In this document: positions 26,211 to 35,272 of the stretch, one piece after another
How positions within the stretch are numbered: position 1 is the stretch's first letter
Layout of the letters: every line of letters starts with the position of its first letter
Origin: CAILUG01 sp038125665
Lineage (GTDB): Bacteria; Pseudomonadota; Gammaproteobacteria; Pseudomonadales; Pseudohongiellaceae
Length of the DNA: 64,000 bases
Assembly: GCA_038125665.1 (NCBI GenBank)
Contig: JAYPEI010000004.1
Location: 62,001 to 126,000, forward strand
Direction: 5' to 3'
The notes under the pieces: model-generated
The model's database searches: none
The model's input: only the letters and a program-made list of their open reading frames with translations
Told to the model about the DNA's origin: nothing
Position numbers and translations under genes: made by a program

Positions 26211-26575
26211 ATAGCCAAGATGGAATCCACCTTTGTAGAAGCCGCGAATTTTCTGCTTTTATGATCTGTAAGTCAAGAGTTAGGGGGATGCTTTTAGTGC
26301 TCGAATAATGGCAATTTTAGCCAATTTGGTTTAAATAGTTTGGTGACATGGGCATTTAATTTTTTACCAATTAGACAAGAGAAACTTTTGGCTAGCAAAT
26401 CACTTGATAGTATGTCGTTCAGCATGATTCACCTTCAAGGGGATTTCGCCTTTGGTAAAATCATCTTAGGTCTAAAGCAGAGTTTTTGGCATCGATAGTA
26501 CTTATCAATATTTTTCAGAAACTTACAATTTAATAGTTTCAGCTTAAGAAATTATTTACTTATATGGTGGCCTTG
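26211..26575. other. Spacer between ychF and tRNA-Met
   Basis: It holds the predicted tRNA promoter at its left end. The remainder (26280-26575) shows no gene, repeat or clear terminator. The spacer on the other side of the tRNA (25849-26133) is likewise empty. Confidence 0.5.
26248..26276 (-). promoter_or_regulatory. Predicted sigma-70 promoter of tRNA-Met
   Basis: On the minus strand TTGACT (26271-26276) and GAAAAT (26248-26253) are 17 bp apart. They are followed by a GC-rich discriminator (TCGCGGC), as is typical for stable-RNA promoters. The tRNA begins about 38 nt downstream. Confidence 0.5.
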
Positions 26576-27667
26576 CTAGACATTAAACCTAAAGTGCATC
26601 ACATCACCATCGGAAACTACATACTCTTTACCTTCTAGACGCCATTTGCCTGCATCTTTTGCGCCTTGCTCTCCTTTGTGTTGCAAAAAGTCGTCATAAG
26701 CAATAACTTCGGCACGGATAAACCCTTTTTCGAAATCGGTATGAATAACCGCTGCTGCTTTGGGTGCGGTTGCGCCGACGCGTATAGTCCAAGCTCGTAC
26801 CTCTTTCACACCCGCTGTGAAATAAGTATGTAGGCCTAGTAGTTGGTAGCCTGCTCTAATTACACGATCAAGGCCTGGTTCACTCATGCCCATTTCCTGA
26901 AGGAACATGAGTTTTTCATCCTCTTCTAGTTCTGCAATTTCTGCTTCTAGTTTGTTACATACAGCAACAACAACAGAACTTTCGGCTTTAGCGAGTTCTT
27001 CAACTTGTGCCAAGTAAGGGTTATCGGTTAAACCATCTTCATTGACATTGGCAATGTACATTGTAGGTTTCAAGGTTAGAAGGTGTAAGGGATACACCAG
27101 TGCCATTTGATCTTTATCTAATCTCATGCTGCGTACCGGTTTGCCGGTATCAAGATGATCACGTATGTAGGCTAATAGGTCTCGCTGACGAATTGCCTCT
27201 TTGTCGCCACTCTTAGAGCCTTTACTTGCTCTTTCATGCGCTTTTTCAACAGTTTCTAGATCTGCTAAAGCCAGTTCTGTATTGATGACATCAATATCGT
27301 TGATCGGGTTGATTGCATTGGCTACGTGAATGACATTGTCATCAGCGAAGCAGCGCACTACATGCGCTATGGCATCGGTTTCACGAATATTTGCTAAGAA
27401 TTTATTTCCTAAGCCTTCCCCCTTTGACGCCCCGGCTACAAGGCCTGCGATATCGACAAATTCCATCGTGGCGGGTAGGGTGCGTTCTGGGTTTACAATA
27501 GTCGTGAGGTTGTCCAAGCGTGGATCTGGCACTGCGACAATGCCGGAGTTAGGTTCGATAGTGCAGAAAGGAAAGTTCTCTGCTGCTATGCCAGCCTTCG
27601 TTAGCGCGTTGAACAGGGTGGATTTGCCCACGTTAGGTAAACCAACAATGCCACATTTAAAGCCCAT
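26576..27667 (-). CDS. ychF: Redox-regulated ribosome-binding ATPase YchF
   Basis: The 363-residue Obg-superfamily protein opens with GIVGLPNVGKSTLFNALT (G1), then DIAGLVAGASKGEGLGNKFL (G3) and ends in a TGS domain (about 280-363, MHFRFNV at the end). The G4 motif is NVNE instead of NKxD, the feature that makes YchF prefer ATP. Known roles are 70S ribosome binding and modulation of the oxidative stress response. It follows pth by 3 bp, the usual gammaproteobacterial order rplY-pth-ychF. Confidence 0.97.
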   Translation of the reverse strand: MGFKCGIVGLPNVGKSTLFNALTKAGIAAENFPFCTIEPNSGIVAVPDPRLDNLTTIVNPERTLPATMEFVDIAGLVAGASKGEGLGNKFLANIRETDAIAHVVRCFADDNVIHVANAINPINDIDVINTELALADLETVEKAHERASKGSKSGDKEAIRQRDLLAYIRDHLDTGKPVRSMRLDKDQMALVYPLHLLTLKPTMYIANVNEDGLTDNPYLAQVEELAKAESSVVVAVCNKLEAEIAELEEDEKLMFLQEMGMSEPGLDRVIRAGYQLLGLHTYFTAGVKEVRAWTIRVGATAPKAAAVIHTDFEKGFIRAEVIAYDDFLQHKGEQGAKDAGKWRLEGKEYVVSDGDVMHFRFNV

Positions 27668-27670
27668 TTC

Positions 27671-28264
27671 TTACTCCTGGGTACCAGCTTTGGTATGTAG
27701 TTGTTTCATGGCGGCCTCGATGTTGCCAGCAATAACCTGTGGTAGAACGTTTAAACATCTGTCTGTCATTAAACCAAATTCTATGTTTTCTGCACTTCTG
27801 AAATCGCTAAGAACGTGCTTCAGAACTTTGCTGGCATGTCCTGGATGACCTATACCAAGACGGAGTCGCAGGAAGTCAGGTGTGCCTAAAGCGGTAATAA
27901 TGTCGCGAATACCATTGTGTCCGCCGTGCCCTCCGCCTTGTTTCAAGCGGGCTGTGCCTAGGGGTAAATCAAGTTCGTCGTATACTACCAAAATTTCTTG
28001 CGGCTTAATTTTAAAATAATTAGCCAATGCAGCTACAGCACGGCCACTCTCATTCATATACGTAGTAGGAAATAACAGGCGCAATTCAATATTTGCTATG
28101 CGTGCTGTACCGGTTTCACCAAATATTTTCTTGTCTACTTTAAGGGAGCAACCAGTTTTTGAACATAAGCGGTCTAGAAATAATGCACCGGCGTTGTGCC
28201 GGTTATTACGATATTGTTGGCCTGGGTTGCCCAGACCAACAATCATTGCAAGAGGAGCTGACAT
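27671..28264 (-). CDS. pth: Peptidyl-tRNA hydrolase
   Basis: The 197-residue protein begins with IVGLGNPGQQYRNNRHNAG, containing the Asn and His of the Pth active site. It has the TYMNESGRAV and LKQGGGHGGHNGIRD motifs of bacterial Pth. The enzyme frees tRNA from peptidyl-tRNAs that drop off ribosomes and is essential. The start codon overlaps the rplY stop by one base (TAATG), so the genes are co-translated. Confidence 0.97.
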   Translation of the reverse strand: MSAPLAMIVGLGNPGQQYRNNRHNAGALFLDRLCSKTGCSLKVDKKIFGETGTARIANIELRLLFPTTYMNESGRAVAALANYFKIKPQEILVVYDELDLPLGTARLKQGGGHGGHNGIRDIITALGTPDFLRLRLGIGHPGHASKVLKHVLSDFRSAENIEFGLMTDRCLNVLPQVIAGNIEAAMKQLHTKAGTQE

Positions 28265-28890
28265 TACTCTGCAGCTTCTTCAGCCTCTTCTGCATCACCA
28301 CCTTTACCCTTAATCTTGTTGATCTGGACAACAGCTAAATCGCTGTCTGCCCCGTGAGAGAGAGCAACACTGATTACACCTTCTGGGAGATTCAGGTCAG
28401 AGATATGCAGAGACTCACCAATATTTAAGTTTTGGATATCAACTTCAATGAATTCTGGTAGATCTTTTGGTAAGCAGTGGATTTCAAGTTCCGTGATAAG
28501 GTGCATCACTTTACCACCACCTTGTTTAACACCTAATGCAGTTTCTTCGTTTAAAAAGTGTAAAGGAACCTTAACGTGTAATTGATGCTTCGCATCAACA
28601 CGTTGGAAGTCGGCATGCATCAAGATTGGCTTAGCTGGGTGACGTTGCAGATCTTTGATAACAACGCTTTCTTTTTTACCGTCTATATCTAAAGTGATGA
28701 TAGAAGCAAAGAAAGCTTCGTTTGCCACAGCATGGAATAGTTTATCTTGGTCTAGTGTGATACTAGCAGGAGGAACGTCGCCTCCGTAAATTACAGCTGG
28801 CACACCATTTTGTAGACGACGCAGGCGGCGGCTCGCACCTTTCCCTGCCTCGGCACGTTGTTGCGCCTTAAGTTCAAATTTCTTAGACAT
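28264..28890 (-). CDS. rplY: 50S ribosomal protein L25, long (Ctc) form
   Basis: The protein has an N-terminal L25 5S-rRNA-binding domain (SKKFELKAQQRAEAGKGASR, then VPAVIYGG) and a C-terminal TL5/Ctc beta domain, giving 208 residues. That is the long form common outside enterobacteria. The acidic EEAEEAAE tail is normal for this form. It binds 5S rRNA in the large subunit. ATG 28890 is chosen because the family sequence starts there; AGGATA lies upstream, after a likely hairpin terminator. Confidence 0.96.
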   Translation of the reverse strand: MSKKFELKAQQRAEAGKGASRRLRRLQNGVPAVIYGGDVPPASITLDQDKLFHAVANEAFFASIITLDIDGKKESVVIKDLQRHPAKPILMHADFQRVDAKHQLHVKVPLHFLNEETALGVKQGGGKVMHLITELEIHCLPKDLPEFIEVDIQNLNIGESLHISDLNLPEGVISVALSHGADSDLAVVQINKIKGKGGDAEEAEEAAE

Positions 28891-28899
28891 AATGTATCC

Positions 28900-28927
28900 T
28901 AAAATAAAAAAATAACCCATAAGGGTT
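28900..28927 (-). terminator. Short hairpin with U-tract between prs and rplY
   Basis: On the minus strand the sequence AACCCTTATGGGTT (5-bp stem, 4-nt loop) is followed by ATTTTTTTATTTT. It sits 36-90 nt after the prs stop and just before the rplY ribosome binding site. It may end prs transcripts or act as an attenuator for rplY. The stem is short, so strength is doubtful. Confidence 0.4.
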
Positions 28928-28980
28928 TAAACCTGTGGCCCTTGCGACCAGAGTCACAGAAACTACTGTTGCTACCTAGT

Positions 28981-29931
28981 TCAGCTTTCGCCGAACATGG
29001 CGCTGACAGATTCTTCATTGCTCACTCGACGAATAGATTCACCCAGGAACCGAGCCAGACCAAGCTGGCGAATTTTGCTGCATTTTTTGGCTTCGGCATT
29101 CAATGGAATGGTGTCTGTTACTACTAGCGTATCTAGGCTAGAGTTATTTAAGTTTTCCATCGCTTTGCCAGAGAGAACGGGGTGCGTACAGTAAGCTATG
29201 ACCTTCAGTGCACCTTCATGTTTTAACGCGTCGGCAGCTTTACATAAAGTACCTGCGGTATCTACCATGTCGTCAACAATCAAACAGGTACGGTCTTTTA
29301 CCTCACCAATAAGATGCATGACTTCGGTTTCATTAGCTTTAGGTCGGCGTTTATCAATGATTGCCAAGTCTGTCCCTAGCTGCTTGGCGAAAGCACGAGC
29401 TCTTACAACACCGCCAATGTCAGGAGAAACTACAGTAAGATTCACGTAACTCTGCATTTTAACATCTTCTACCAGCACTGCTGAACCGTAAACGTTATCT
29501 ACCGGAATGCTAAAGAAACCTTGTATTTGCTCGGCGTGCAGATCGATGGTGAGTAAGCGGTTTACACCTGCTGCAACAATCATATCTGCTACAACTTTGG
29601 CACTAATAGGCACACGGGCAGAACGTACACGTCGATCCTGACGAGCATAGCCGAAATAGGGTACAACAGCTGTGATACGGTTAGCTGAAGATCGATGCAA
29701 AGCATCTGCCATCAATAATAGTTCCATCAGGTTGTCATTAGTAGGTGAACAAGTAGGCTGGATGATAAAAACATCTTGACCACGAACGTTTTCGTTAAGT
29801 TCTACAGCTATTTCACCGTCACTGAATTTCTGCACATTGGCGCGCCCTAGAGGAACGCCCAACCACTTGGCCACTTTCTCAGCAAGCTCTGGGTTGGCAT
29901 TACCTGAGAAAACCATCAAGTTATTAGCCAT
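28981..29931 (-). CDS. prs: Ribose-phosphate pyrophosphokinase
   Basis: The 316-residue enzyme shows the class I PRPP synthetase pattern: FSGNANPELAEKVA at the start, FSDGEIAVELNENVRGQDVFI, the catalytic-loop YARQDRRVR and the PRPP loop CLIVDDMVDTAGT. It makes PRPP from ribose 5-phosphate and ATP for nucleotide, histidine and NAD synthesis. It lies directly downstream of tRNA-Gln and ispE, a gene order kept in many gammaproteobacteria. An AGGA sequence lies before the ATG. Confidence 0.97.
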   Translation of the reverse strand: MANNLMVFSGNANPELAEKVAKWLGVPLGRANVQKFSDGEIAVELNENVRGQDVFIIQPTCSPTNDNLMELLLMADALHRSSANRITAVVPYFGYARQDRRVRSARVPISAKVVADMIVAAGVNRLLTIDLHAEQIQGFFSIPVDNVYGSAVLVEDVKMQSYVNLTVVSPDIGGVVRARAFAKQLGTDLAIIDKRRPKANETEVMHLIGEVKDRTCLIVDDMVDTAGTLCKAADALKHEGALKVIAYCTHPVLSGKAMENLNNSSLDTLVVTDTIPLNAEAKKCSKIRQLGLARFLGESIRRVSNEESVSAMFGES

Positions 29932-29954
29932 AGTAGGAGTCCTTCAGAAAAAAA

Positions 29955-30029
29955 TGGCTGGGGTGGCTGGATTCGAACCAACGCATGCCAGGATCAAAAC
30001 CTGGTGCCTTACCACTTGGCGACACCCCA
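29955..30029 (-). tRNA. tRNA-Gln (TTG)
   Basis: The minus strand gives a 75-nt tRNA: acceptor TGGGGTG/CACCCCA, D-arm GCCAAGTGGTAAGGC, anticodon stem CCAGG/CCTGG with loop TTTTGAT (TTG), T-loop TTCGAAT, discriminator G and an encoded CCA. It closely matches tRNA-Gln of other gammaproteobacteria. Its first 21 nt overlap the end of ispE. Confidence 0.95.
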
Positions 30030-30962
30030 AAAATCATCAAATTCTTGTGCTAGGATATTCATTGAATGATGTAACGGGCTTAGATTGCAACCGCAACTGG
30101 TGAATATCCTGCTGCCTGCTAATTCTCCTGTCAGACAGCACTTAATTTTTTCTTCTAACTGCTTAGCCTCAAGAGCGGAACTTAGAGCGGCAAAAACCGA
30201 GCTCCCTGTTCCTGTCATACGCAACAAATGAACTTTCAGCTGTGATGCTTCAACTTGTTCTTTCATTAAAGCTATTGCCTTCAAAATTGAAGGGTATAGC
30301 TTGGTAGTAATGGCTTGAGTGTCATTACTTGTGTCCGACCACGAAAGAGGTAGTCTGCTTAGAAAGTCGCGTATTTTGATAGTCTTAGAGTTTGTTGTCA
30401 ATTCAGAATGCCGAAAAATTTCACCTGTATCGACATGGGTTGGTGGTGTTAGCACCACAAAGTGCAATTCTGGCAGAGTTATAGGAGTTAATTGTTCACC
30501 TGTGCCCTCTGCAAATGCACTGTTACCTGCTACAAACACTGGCACATCTGAGCCCAAATTGTTGCCAAGAGCTTGTAATTGGTAGTTACTAAGATGACAG
30601 CCCCATAATTTGTTCAAAACCAGTAGTGTAGTGGCAGCATCCGAGCTACCTCCTCCTAAACCACTACCAGTGGGTACCCATTTCTGTAAATGAATATGTA
30701 AACCGCGTGCGGCAAGTTCTTGGAAAGCGAATGGGAGTAGAGCATTGGCAGCGCGTAGTACCAGGTTATCATCATTAATCAAGCTGGGCTCTGAACAGGA
30801 AAAATGAAGTCCTGTCTCCCCTGCAGGGCTAAAACTCAGCTGGTCTCCAAAGGTGAGTAACTGGAAAACACTCTGAAGCAGGTGATAACCATCATCTTTT
30901 ATACCAGTGATATGCAGAAAAAGGTTTAGTTTCACAGGAGCGGGCAGTGTTAGTTTAGTCAC
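30009..30962 (-). CDS. ispE: 4-diphosphocytidyl-2-C-methyl-D-erythritol kinase
   Basis: This GHMP kinase of the MEP isoprenoid pathway has K11 in PAPVKLNLFL, the ATP loop PTGSGLGGGSSDAA (97-110), D139 in GSDVPVF and MTGTGSSVF (249-257). The normal C-terminus (GCNLSPLH) is followed by about 18 extra residues. The last six codons and the stop run into tRNA-Gln (overlap 30009-30029). The start is GTG 30962, overlapping lolB by 8 bp. The lolB-ispE-tRNA-prs order is typical. Confidence 0.95.
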   Translation of the reverse strand: MTKLTLPAPVKLNLFLHITGIKDDGYHLLQSVFQLLTFGDQLSFSPAGETGLHFSCSEPSLINDDNLVLRAANALLPFAFQELAARGLHIHLQKWVPTGSGLGGGSSDAATTLLVLNKLWGCHLSNYQLQALGNNLGSDVPVFVAGNSAFAEGTGEQLTPITLPELHFVVLTPPTHVDTGEIFRHSELTTNSKTIKIRDFLSRLPLSWSDTSNDTQAITTKLYPSILKAIALMKEQVEASQLKVHLLRMTGTGSSVFAALSSALEAKQLEEKIKCCLTGELAGSRIFTSCGCNLSPLHHSMNILAQEFDDFWGVAKW

Positions 30963-31572
30963 GACCCACCTGCCAGCGATGAATCAACAGCGTCAGCTGG
31001 AGATCTTTACTCTCCAGTTCCAAACGGCTTGGTAGTACGAAGTCATTTTCTAACTCCATAAAGCGGGAATAAGTTAATTGCCATTGCTGATCAGCATGAT
31101 TGCGTTGGCTAAGAGAGGTTATGTAGCCCGTATTTGCATAACTGACTTTAACAGTTTCTAAATTTGGGCTAGGTAAGCCGCGCACCCACCACAACAAATG
31201 GCGCACAGGGAAATCATAACCCAGCAGTTCGGAGCTCAACACTTCCAAACCAGCAAAATGTACAGTCTCTTCACCTGCTCGCTCGATCACAGCTTCTTCT
31301 AGGTTCCCTTGAATAATTACCGCTCCAAGGCCAAGCAGACTAGAGCTGAATCGCAAACTACTTTGCGTGTCATCTTGCTGCCAAGTAAGGGCAACTATAT
31401 CGGAACTTCCTTCATGGCGAATATTCAAACGGCCATCAAGCTTCCATTGCTTCAGGGCCATCAAAGTTTCAGCTTGAGGGATTATTGTACTGGAACTTGG
31501 CAGCGTCACCGATGCACAGGCAGACAATACTATTCCCAACGTTAGCGCTATAAACCGAAGAAATAACTTCAT
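30955..31572 (-). CDS. lolB: Outer-membrane lipoprotein LolB
   Basis: The 205-residue lipoprotein has lipobox LSAC (C19) and then the LolB signature W-LDGRLNIRHEGSSDIVALTW, with a hydrophobic loop and LLWWVRGLP later. LolB receives lipoproteins from LolA and places them in the outer membrane. The ATG overlaps the TGA of the upstream TPR gene (ATGA), and its 3' end overlaps ispE, so translation of the three is coupled. Confidence 0.93.
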   Translation of the reverse strand: MKLFLRFIALTLGIVLSACASVTLPSSSTIIPQAETLMALKQWKLDGRLNIRHEGSSDIVALTWQQDDTQSSLRFSSSLLGLGAVIIQGNLEEAVIERAGEETVHFAGLEVLSSELLGYDFPVRHLLWWVRGLPSPNLETVKVSYANTGYITSLSQRNHADQQWQLTYSRFMELENDFVLPSRLELESKDLQLTLLIHRWQVGRD

Positions 31573-33374
31573 TTTTCAGCATTCAATCTTTGCATGGCTT
31601 TGACTATATGCGGGTTTTCAGGGGAATTAACCAGCGCGTCTCGCCACAAACGACGCGCAAGACGATGATTGCCCTGCTTCCAATAAAGTTCACCCAGGTG
31701 AGCAGCGACTTCCGGGTCTGGGAACAATTTGAAAGCACGTTCTAAATGAGTTCTAGCCTCTGAATATTTGCCTAACTTGAAGAGCACCCACCCTAGGCTA
31801 TCGATAATGGCAGGGTCGTCAGGAGCTATATTGTATGCTTGTCTAATTAAGTTATAGGCTTCATCAAAACGCTCAGTACGGTCTGCAAGTATGTAACCCA
31901 ATGTGTTATAGGCAACTGGAGAGTCTGGTTGTAGACGAATAACAGTACGTAAATCTGCTTCCATTTCAGGTAATTTATTCAACTCTGTATAAAGTATAGA
32001 GCGTTGAAAAATTAGTTGTACCTCGTTAGGGAAGCCGACAATGGATGCATTCAACAACGACGCGGCTTCGTTGTAGTATTCAAATTCGGTAAGCAGGGCA
32101 GTTTCCATGGTGAGTAGTTCAATGTTCATTTCCACATTATGGAAACGTACATTTTGTAAATGTGAATGCAATTCTCGATAGCGATCATTACGTAGCATGA
32201 GTTCACTTAAAGAACGCAAAGCTGAAGCAAAGTTGTTGCCACCGCCAACTTGTAGTAGCTGATTAATAGCAGCATCGTCCTCTTCATTTTGGATGGCAAT
32301 ATATGCCAGATAATAACGTACGTCATCTACGCGATGGCCATTAATGAGGAGTCTTTGTAAATAATTGCGAGCATCTTCTTGCAAGTTAAGTTCTAGGCTT
32401 AGTAAGGTCAGAGAGTACAGTAACTCCATATCTCTTGGGTATTGTTCAACGAGAACTGTGAACTGTTGAAGCGCTTTATTCAACTGTTTGTTGGCAATCA
32501 GCGTGCGTGCGTAGTTATAGCGGATTTGTTTATTGTGCAAAAAACGATTAGTCGCATCTTCTAGTAGAGTCAAGGTGTCATCGTCTCGATCTAGCCGTTG
32601 AAGTAAATCCAGCTTTTGTAGTACCAATTCTGCGGAGTCTTCATGGGTTTGTGAGTATAGTTGTAATCTTTCTAGAGCTTCTTCAATTTGGTCGTTTTGT
32701 TGATATAGCATCGCGATGGCAAGTTGAAGAGACTCCGCAGAGGGAAAACGAGTGCTAATGTTCTCCAGATCCGCAATTAAAGCTTCTATGAACAATTCAG
32801 CGTTGTCGTCCGATTGCAGGCGAGCAGCCAGTAGCCTGAAATCTGCCTCGATATTATTTTCCAATAGGTATGTTAGATGAGTAAGAGCCTCCCCATAGCG
32901 GGCACGCATGACACTTTGAATAGCCATCAACTGATGCGCATCAATCGCTTCAGGGTCCTTTTCAAGCCAAATTTTTCCCATTTCGCTGGCCATTTGAGGG
33001 GCGCGTAGGAAAGTAGCAAGCCGCATAGCACGCTGGATGAAATTCAAATCTTTAGTATCTAGTGCTAGTTCACGGTAAATCCTTAAGGCATCCTCGTTGT
33101 TCCCATTCTGCAAAGCAAGCTCCGCCATGATAGTGCTTGCAAGTTGCTCTGTGGTAAAATTGCCATATTCAATAGGGTACATCTCAGCGGAAGCCGATGG
33201 AGCGATTGATCCTTGCACCTTGGGGCTAGTTTCATGCGATTGAGAGGTGATTTCTGTCGTAGATTGATTGAGCACAGTTAAAGTAACTGGCGCTTGCCAA
33301 GAGGAAGTTGTATTACATGCACTGAGCAGGCATAAAGCAATACTAAATACTTTTAGATAAAGTAATTTGGACAT
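31569..33374 (-). CDS. Tetratricopeptide-repeat lipoprotein upstream of lolB
   Basis: Starting at ATG 33374 the protein has a lipoprotein signal (LLSAC, C20) and about 600 residues made mainly of TPR helix pairs, clearest near the C-terminus (SPVAYNTLGYILADR, DPAIIDSLGWVLFKLGKYSEARTHLERA). It is probably anchored to the outer membrane and works as a protein-interaction scaffold. A TPR lipoprotein directly before lolB is common in pseudomonads and relatives; its function is unknown. The longer frame to 33410 lacks support. Confidence 0.88.
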   Translation of the reverse strand: MSKLLYLKVFSIALCLLSACNTTSSWQAPVTLTVLNQSTTEITSQSHETSPKVQGSIAPSASAEMYPIEYGNFTTEQLASTIMAELALQNGNNEDALRIYRELALDTKDLNFIQRAMRLATFLRAPQMASEMGKIWLEKDPEAIDAHQLMAIQSVMRARYGEALTHLTYLLENNIEADFRLLAARLQSDDNAELFIEALIADLENISTRFPSAESLQLAIAMLYQQNDQIEEALERLQLYSQTHEDSAELVLQKLDLLQRLDRDDDTLTLLEDATNRFLHNKQIRYNYARTLIANKQLNKALQQFTVLVEQYPRDMELLYSLTLLSLELNLQEDARNYLQRLLINGHRVDDVRYYLAYIAIQNEEDDAAINQLLQVGGGNNFASALRSLSELMLRNDRYRELHSHLQNVRFHNVEMNIELLTMETALLTEFEYYNEAASLLNASIVGFPNEVQLIFQRSILYTELNKLPEMEADLRTVIRLQPDSPVAYNTLGYILADRTERFDEAYNLIRQAYNIAPDDPAIIDSLGWVLFKLGKYSEARTHLERAFKLFPDPEVAAHLGELYWKQGNHRLARRLWRDALVNSPENPHIVKAMQRLNAEK

Positions 33375-33946
33375 AAGTCTAGTATAGCCAGAGTTCAAGC
33401 TAGGGCTCAATTTAAACCTTCCTGTTTCTGTATAAAATTATTGAACGGAGATGACATGTCCAATGTGAGCGGGTAGTACCTCCTAATGCATTATTTACTC
33501 CGGGCTTGCGACAGTAATGAATGGAGCTAGAAGCCAATTTTTCTAAATTAGTACGAAATAGGTCAATTAGGGAGTAAAAGAAAAGAATTTAAGACTAAAA
33601 ATTAACTATGTAAATTATTGGTTACGCTAAGCTTTTGAGCAAATGCCTAATAGGTAAAATAATACAAAGAGAAGTGAGCAGTGGCTGCTTTGACTCAATT
33701 TAAAACTAGGCTCTGAAGTCTTCAATTAGGTGATCAGAATGAAATTTCAAAGGGCAAGACTCTAGTGAAGTGTTGAGCTGCCTAAATTAGTTGTAGAGAC
33801 AGTGAAGTTTAAGGTCAACGCTAATGCTGCCTCAGTCTACTATAGATTAAGAATTGGACAAATAAATAACCATGAGGAATTCTCTTATGTGGGACATTTC
33901 CTCGTAAAATCAGTAAAATACTCATTTGGCAAAATATCGGTCGTTT
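33375..33946. other. Divergent spacer between the TPR gene and hemA
   Basis: About 570 bp with no convincing gene. It should hold the promoters of the lolB operon (minus) and of hemA (plus). A 73-codon open frame (33802-34023) runs into hemA out of frame and is not called. Confidence 0.5.
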
Positions 33947-35272
33947 ATGTCTCTTCTTGCACTAGGCATCAACCACAATACCGCTTCTGTAAATATTCGC
34001 GAGCAAGTGGCTTTTGCTCCTGAAACTATGCAAGAAGCCCTGATTGCAGGTTGTGTTCAAGCACAACTCGATGAATTGGTGGTTCTTTCGACATGTAACC
34101 GGACAGAACTCTATGTTTGTAGCAAGCACACCCATGAGGAAATTCAAGAGCGAGTGCTGAGGTGGTTGGCTCATCATCACCAGTTGGTGATTGAACAATT
34201 GCAGCCAATGACTTACGTCTATACCAACTCTGATGCTGTACGTCATTTGATGAGAGTGGCCTCCGGATTGGATTCAATGGTGCTTGGTGAGCCACAAATT
34301 TTGGGGCAGTTGAAATCTGCCTATGCTGTAGCGAAAGAAGCGGCGACAGTAGGTTCTCAGTTACACCGAACTTTTAAAGAAGTCTTTGCTATTGCTAAAC
34401 AAGTTCGAACTGAAACTGCCATTGGTGAAAATCCAGTATCAGTTGCCTTTGGTGCAGTCACACTAGCTCAGCAGATATTTTCTGATATTCATAAAGCTTC
34501 AGCTTTGATGATTGGTGCTGGCCGAACCATCGAGCTGGTGGTGCAGCATCTCCAAGAGGCGGGCGTCAAAAATATTGTTGTTGCTAACAGAACACTTACA
34601 AATGCTCGAGAGTTATGCGAAAAATATGGTGTCCGCGAGGTTTTGTTGGCAGATGTTCCTAAACAACTTGTTTCAGCCGATATCGTAGTTTCGTCCACTG
34701 CAAGTCAGCTACCAATTCTTGGCAAGGGTGCTGTTGAAACCGCATTGAAAGAGAGGAAATATAAACCCATTTTCATGGTAGATTTAGCAGTACCCAGAGA
34801 CATTGAAGAACAAGTAGGAGAGCTAGATGATGTCTACTTATATAGTGTCGATGATCTGCGAGGGGTCATAGACAGCAATTTACGCAATCGACAAGCTGCA
34901 GCCGAAGAAGCAGAAGTTATTATTTCTTCAGGAGTGGCTCAATATGAACGTCGACTTCGTGGCTTGAATGTGGTGGGTACTCTACGTTCTTTCCGGGAAA
35001 AAGCAGAACAAATTCGTGACACAGAGCTAAACAAAGCGCTCAGCCAATTAGAACGAGGCGAAGCGCCACAAAAAGTGCTACAAGATCTAGCACGTCTATT
35101 AACCAGTAAACTTATTCATTCTCCCAGTGTACAAATGAAAAAAGCCTCTGCAGACGGTCAAAACGAACTTATTGAACTCGCGGAGCAGTTGTTTGAGCTA
35201 GAAGCTAGTAATGAGCCTGAAGTCTCTCCTTTACACAACAACCAAGATACCTCAATCAGTCAGCAGTCATGA
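33947..35272 (+). CDS. hemA: Glutamyl-tRNA reductase
   Basis: From ATG 33947 the 441-residue enzyme has the catalytic-domain start LALGINHNTASVNIREQV and the active-site cysteine in LSTCNRTELY. The NADPH domain carries LMIGAGRTIELVVQHL, followed by a dimerisation helix. It reduces glutamyl-tRNA to glutamate-1-semialdehyde, the first step of C5-type haem synthesis. Its stop overlaps the prfA start (ATGA), the conserved hemA-prfA-prmC operon. A TTG 21 nt upstream is not needed. Confidence 0.97.
   Translation: MSLLALGINHNTASVNIREQVAFAPETMQEALIAGCVQAQLDELVVLSTCNRTELYVCSKHTHEEIQERVLRWLAHHHQLVIEQLQPMTYVYTNSDAVRHLMRVASGLDSMVLGEPQILGQLKSAYAVAKEAATVGSQLHRTFKEVFAIAKQVRTETAIGENPVSVAFGAVTLAQQIFSDIHKASALMIGAGRTIELVVQHLQEAGVKNIVVANRTLTNARELCEKYGVREVLLADVPKQLVSADIVVSSTASQLPILGKGAVETALKERKYKPIFMVDLAVPRDIEEQVGELDDVYLYSVDDLRGVIDSNLRNRQAAAEEAEVIISSGVAQYERRLRGLNVVGTLRSFREKAEQIRDTELNKALSQLERGEAPQKVLQDLARLLTSKLIHSPSVQMKKASADGQNELIELAEQLFELEASNEPEVSPLHNNQDTSISQQS

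Noticed and set aside
27330..27848. 172-codon open frame on the plus strand across ychF and pth
   Set aside because: It is antisense to two certain genes, with no signal of its own. Other long antisense frames (9387-9761, 12586-12963, 38255-38650) were rejected for the same reason.
33802..34023. 73-codon open frame upstream of hemA
   Set aside because: It runs into hemA in another frame and has no supporting start signal.
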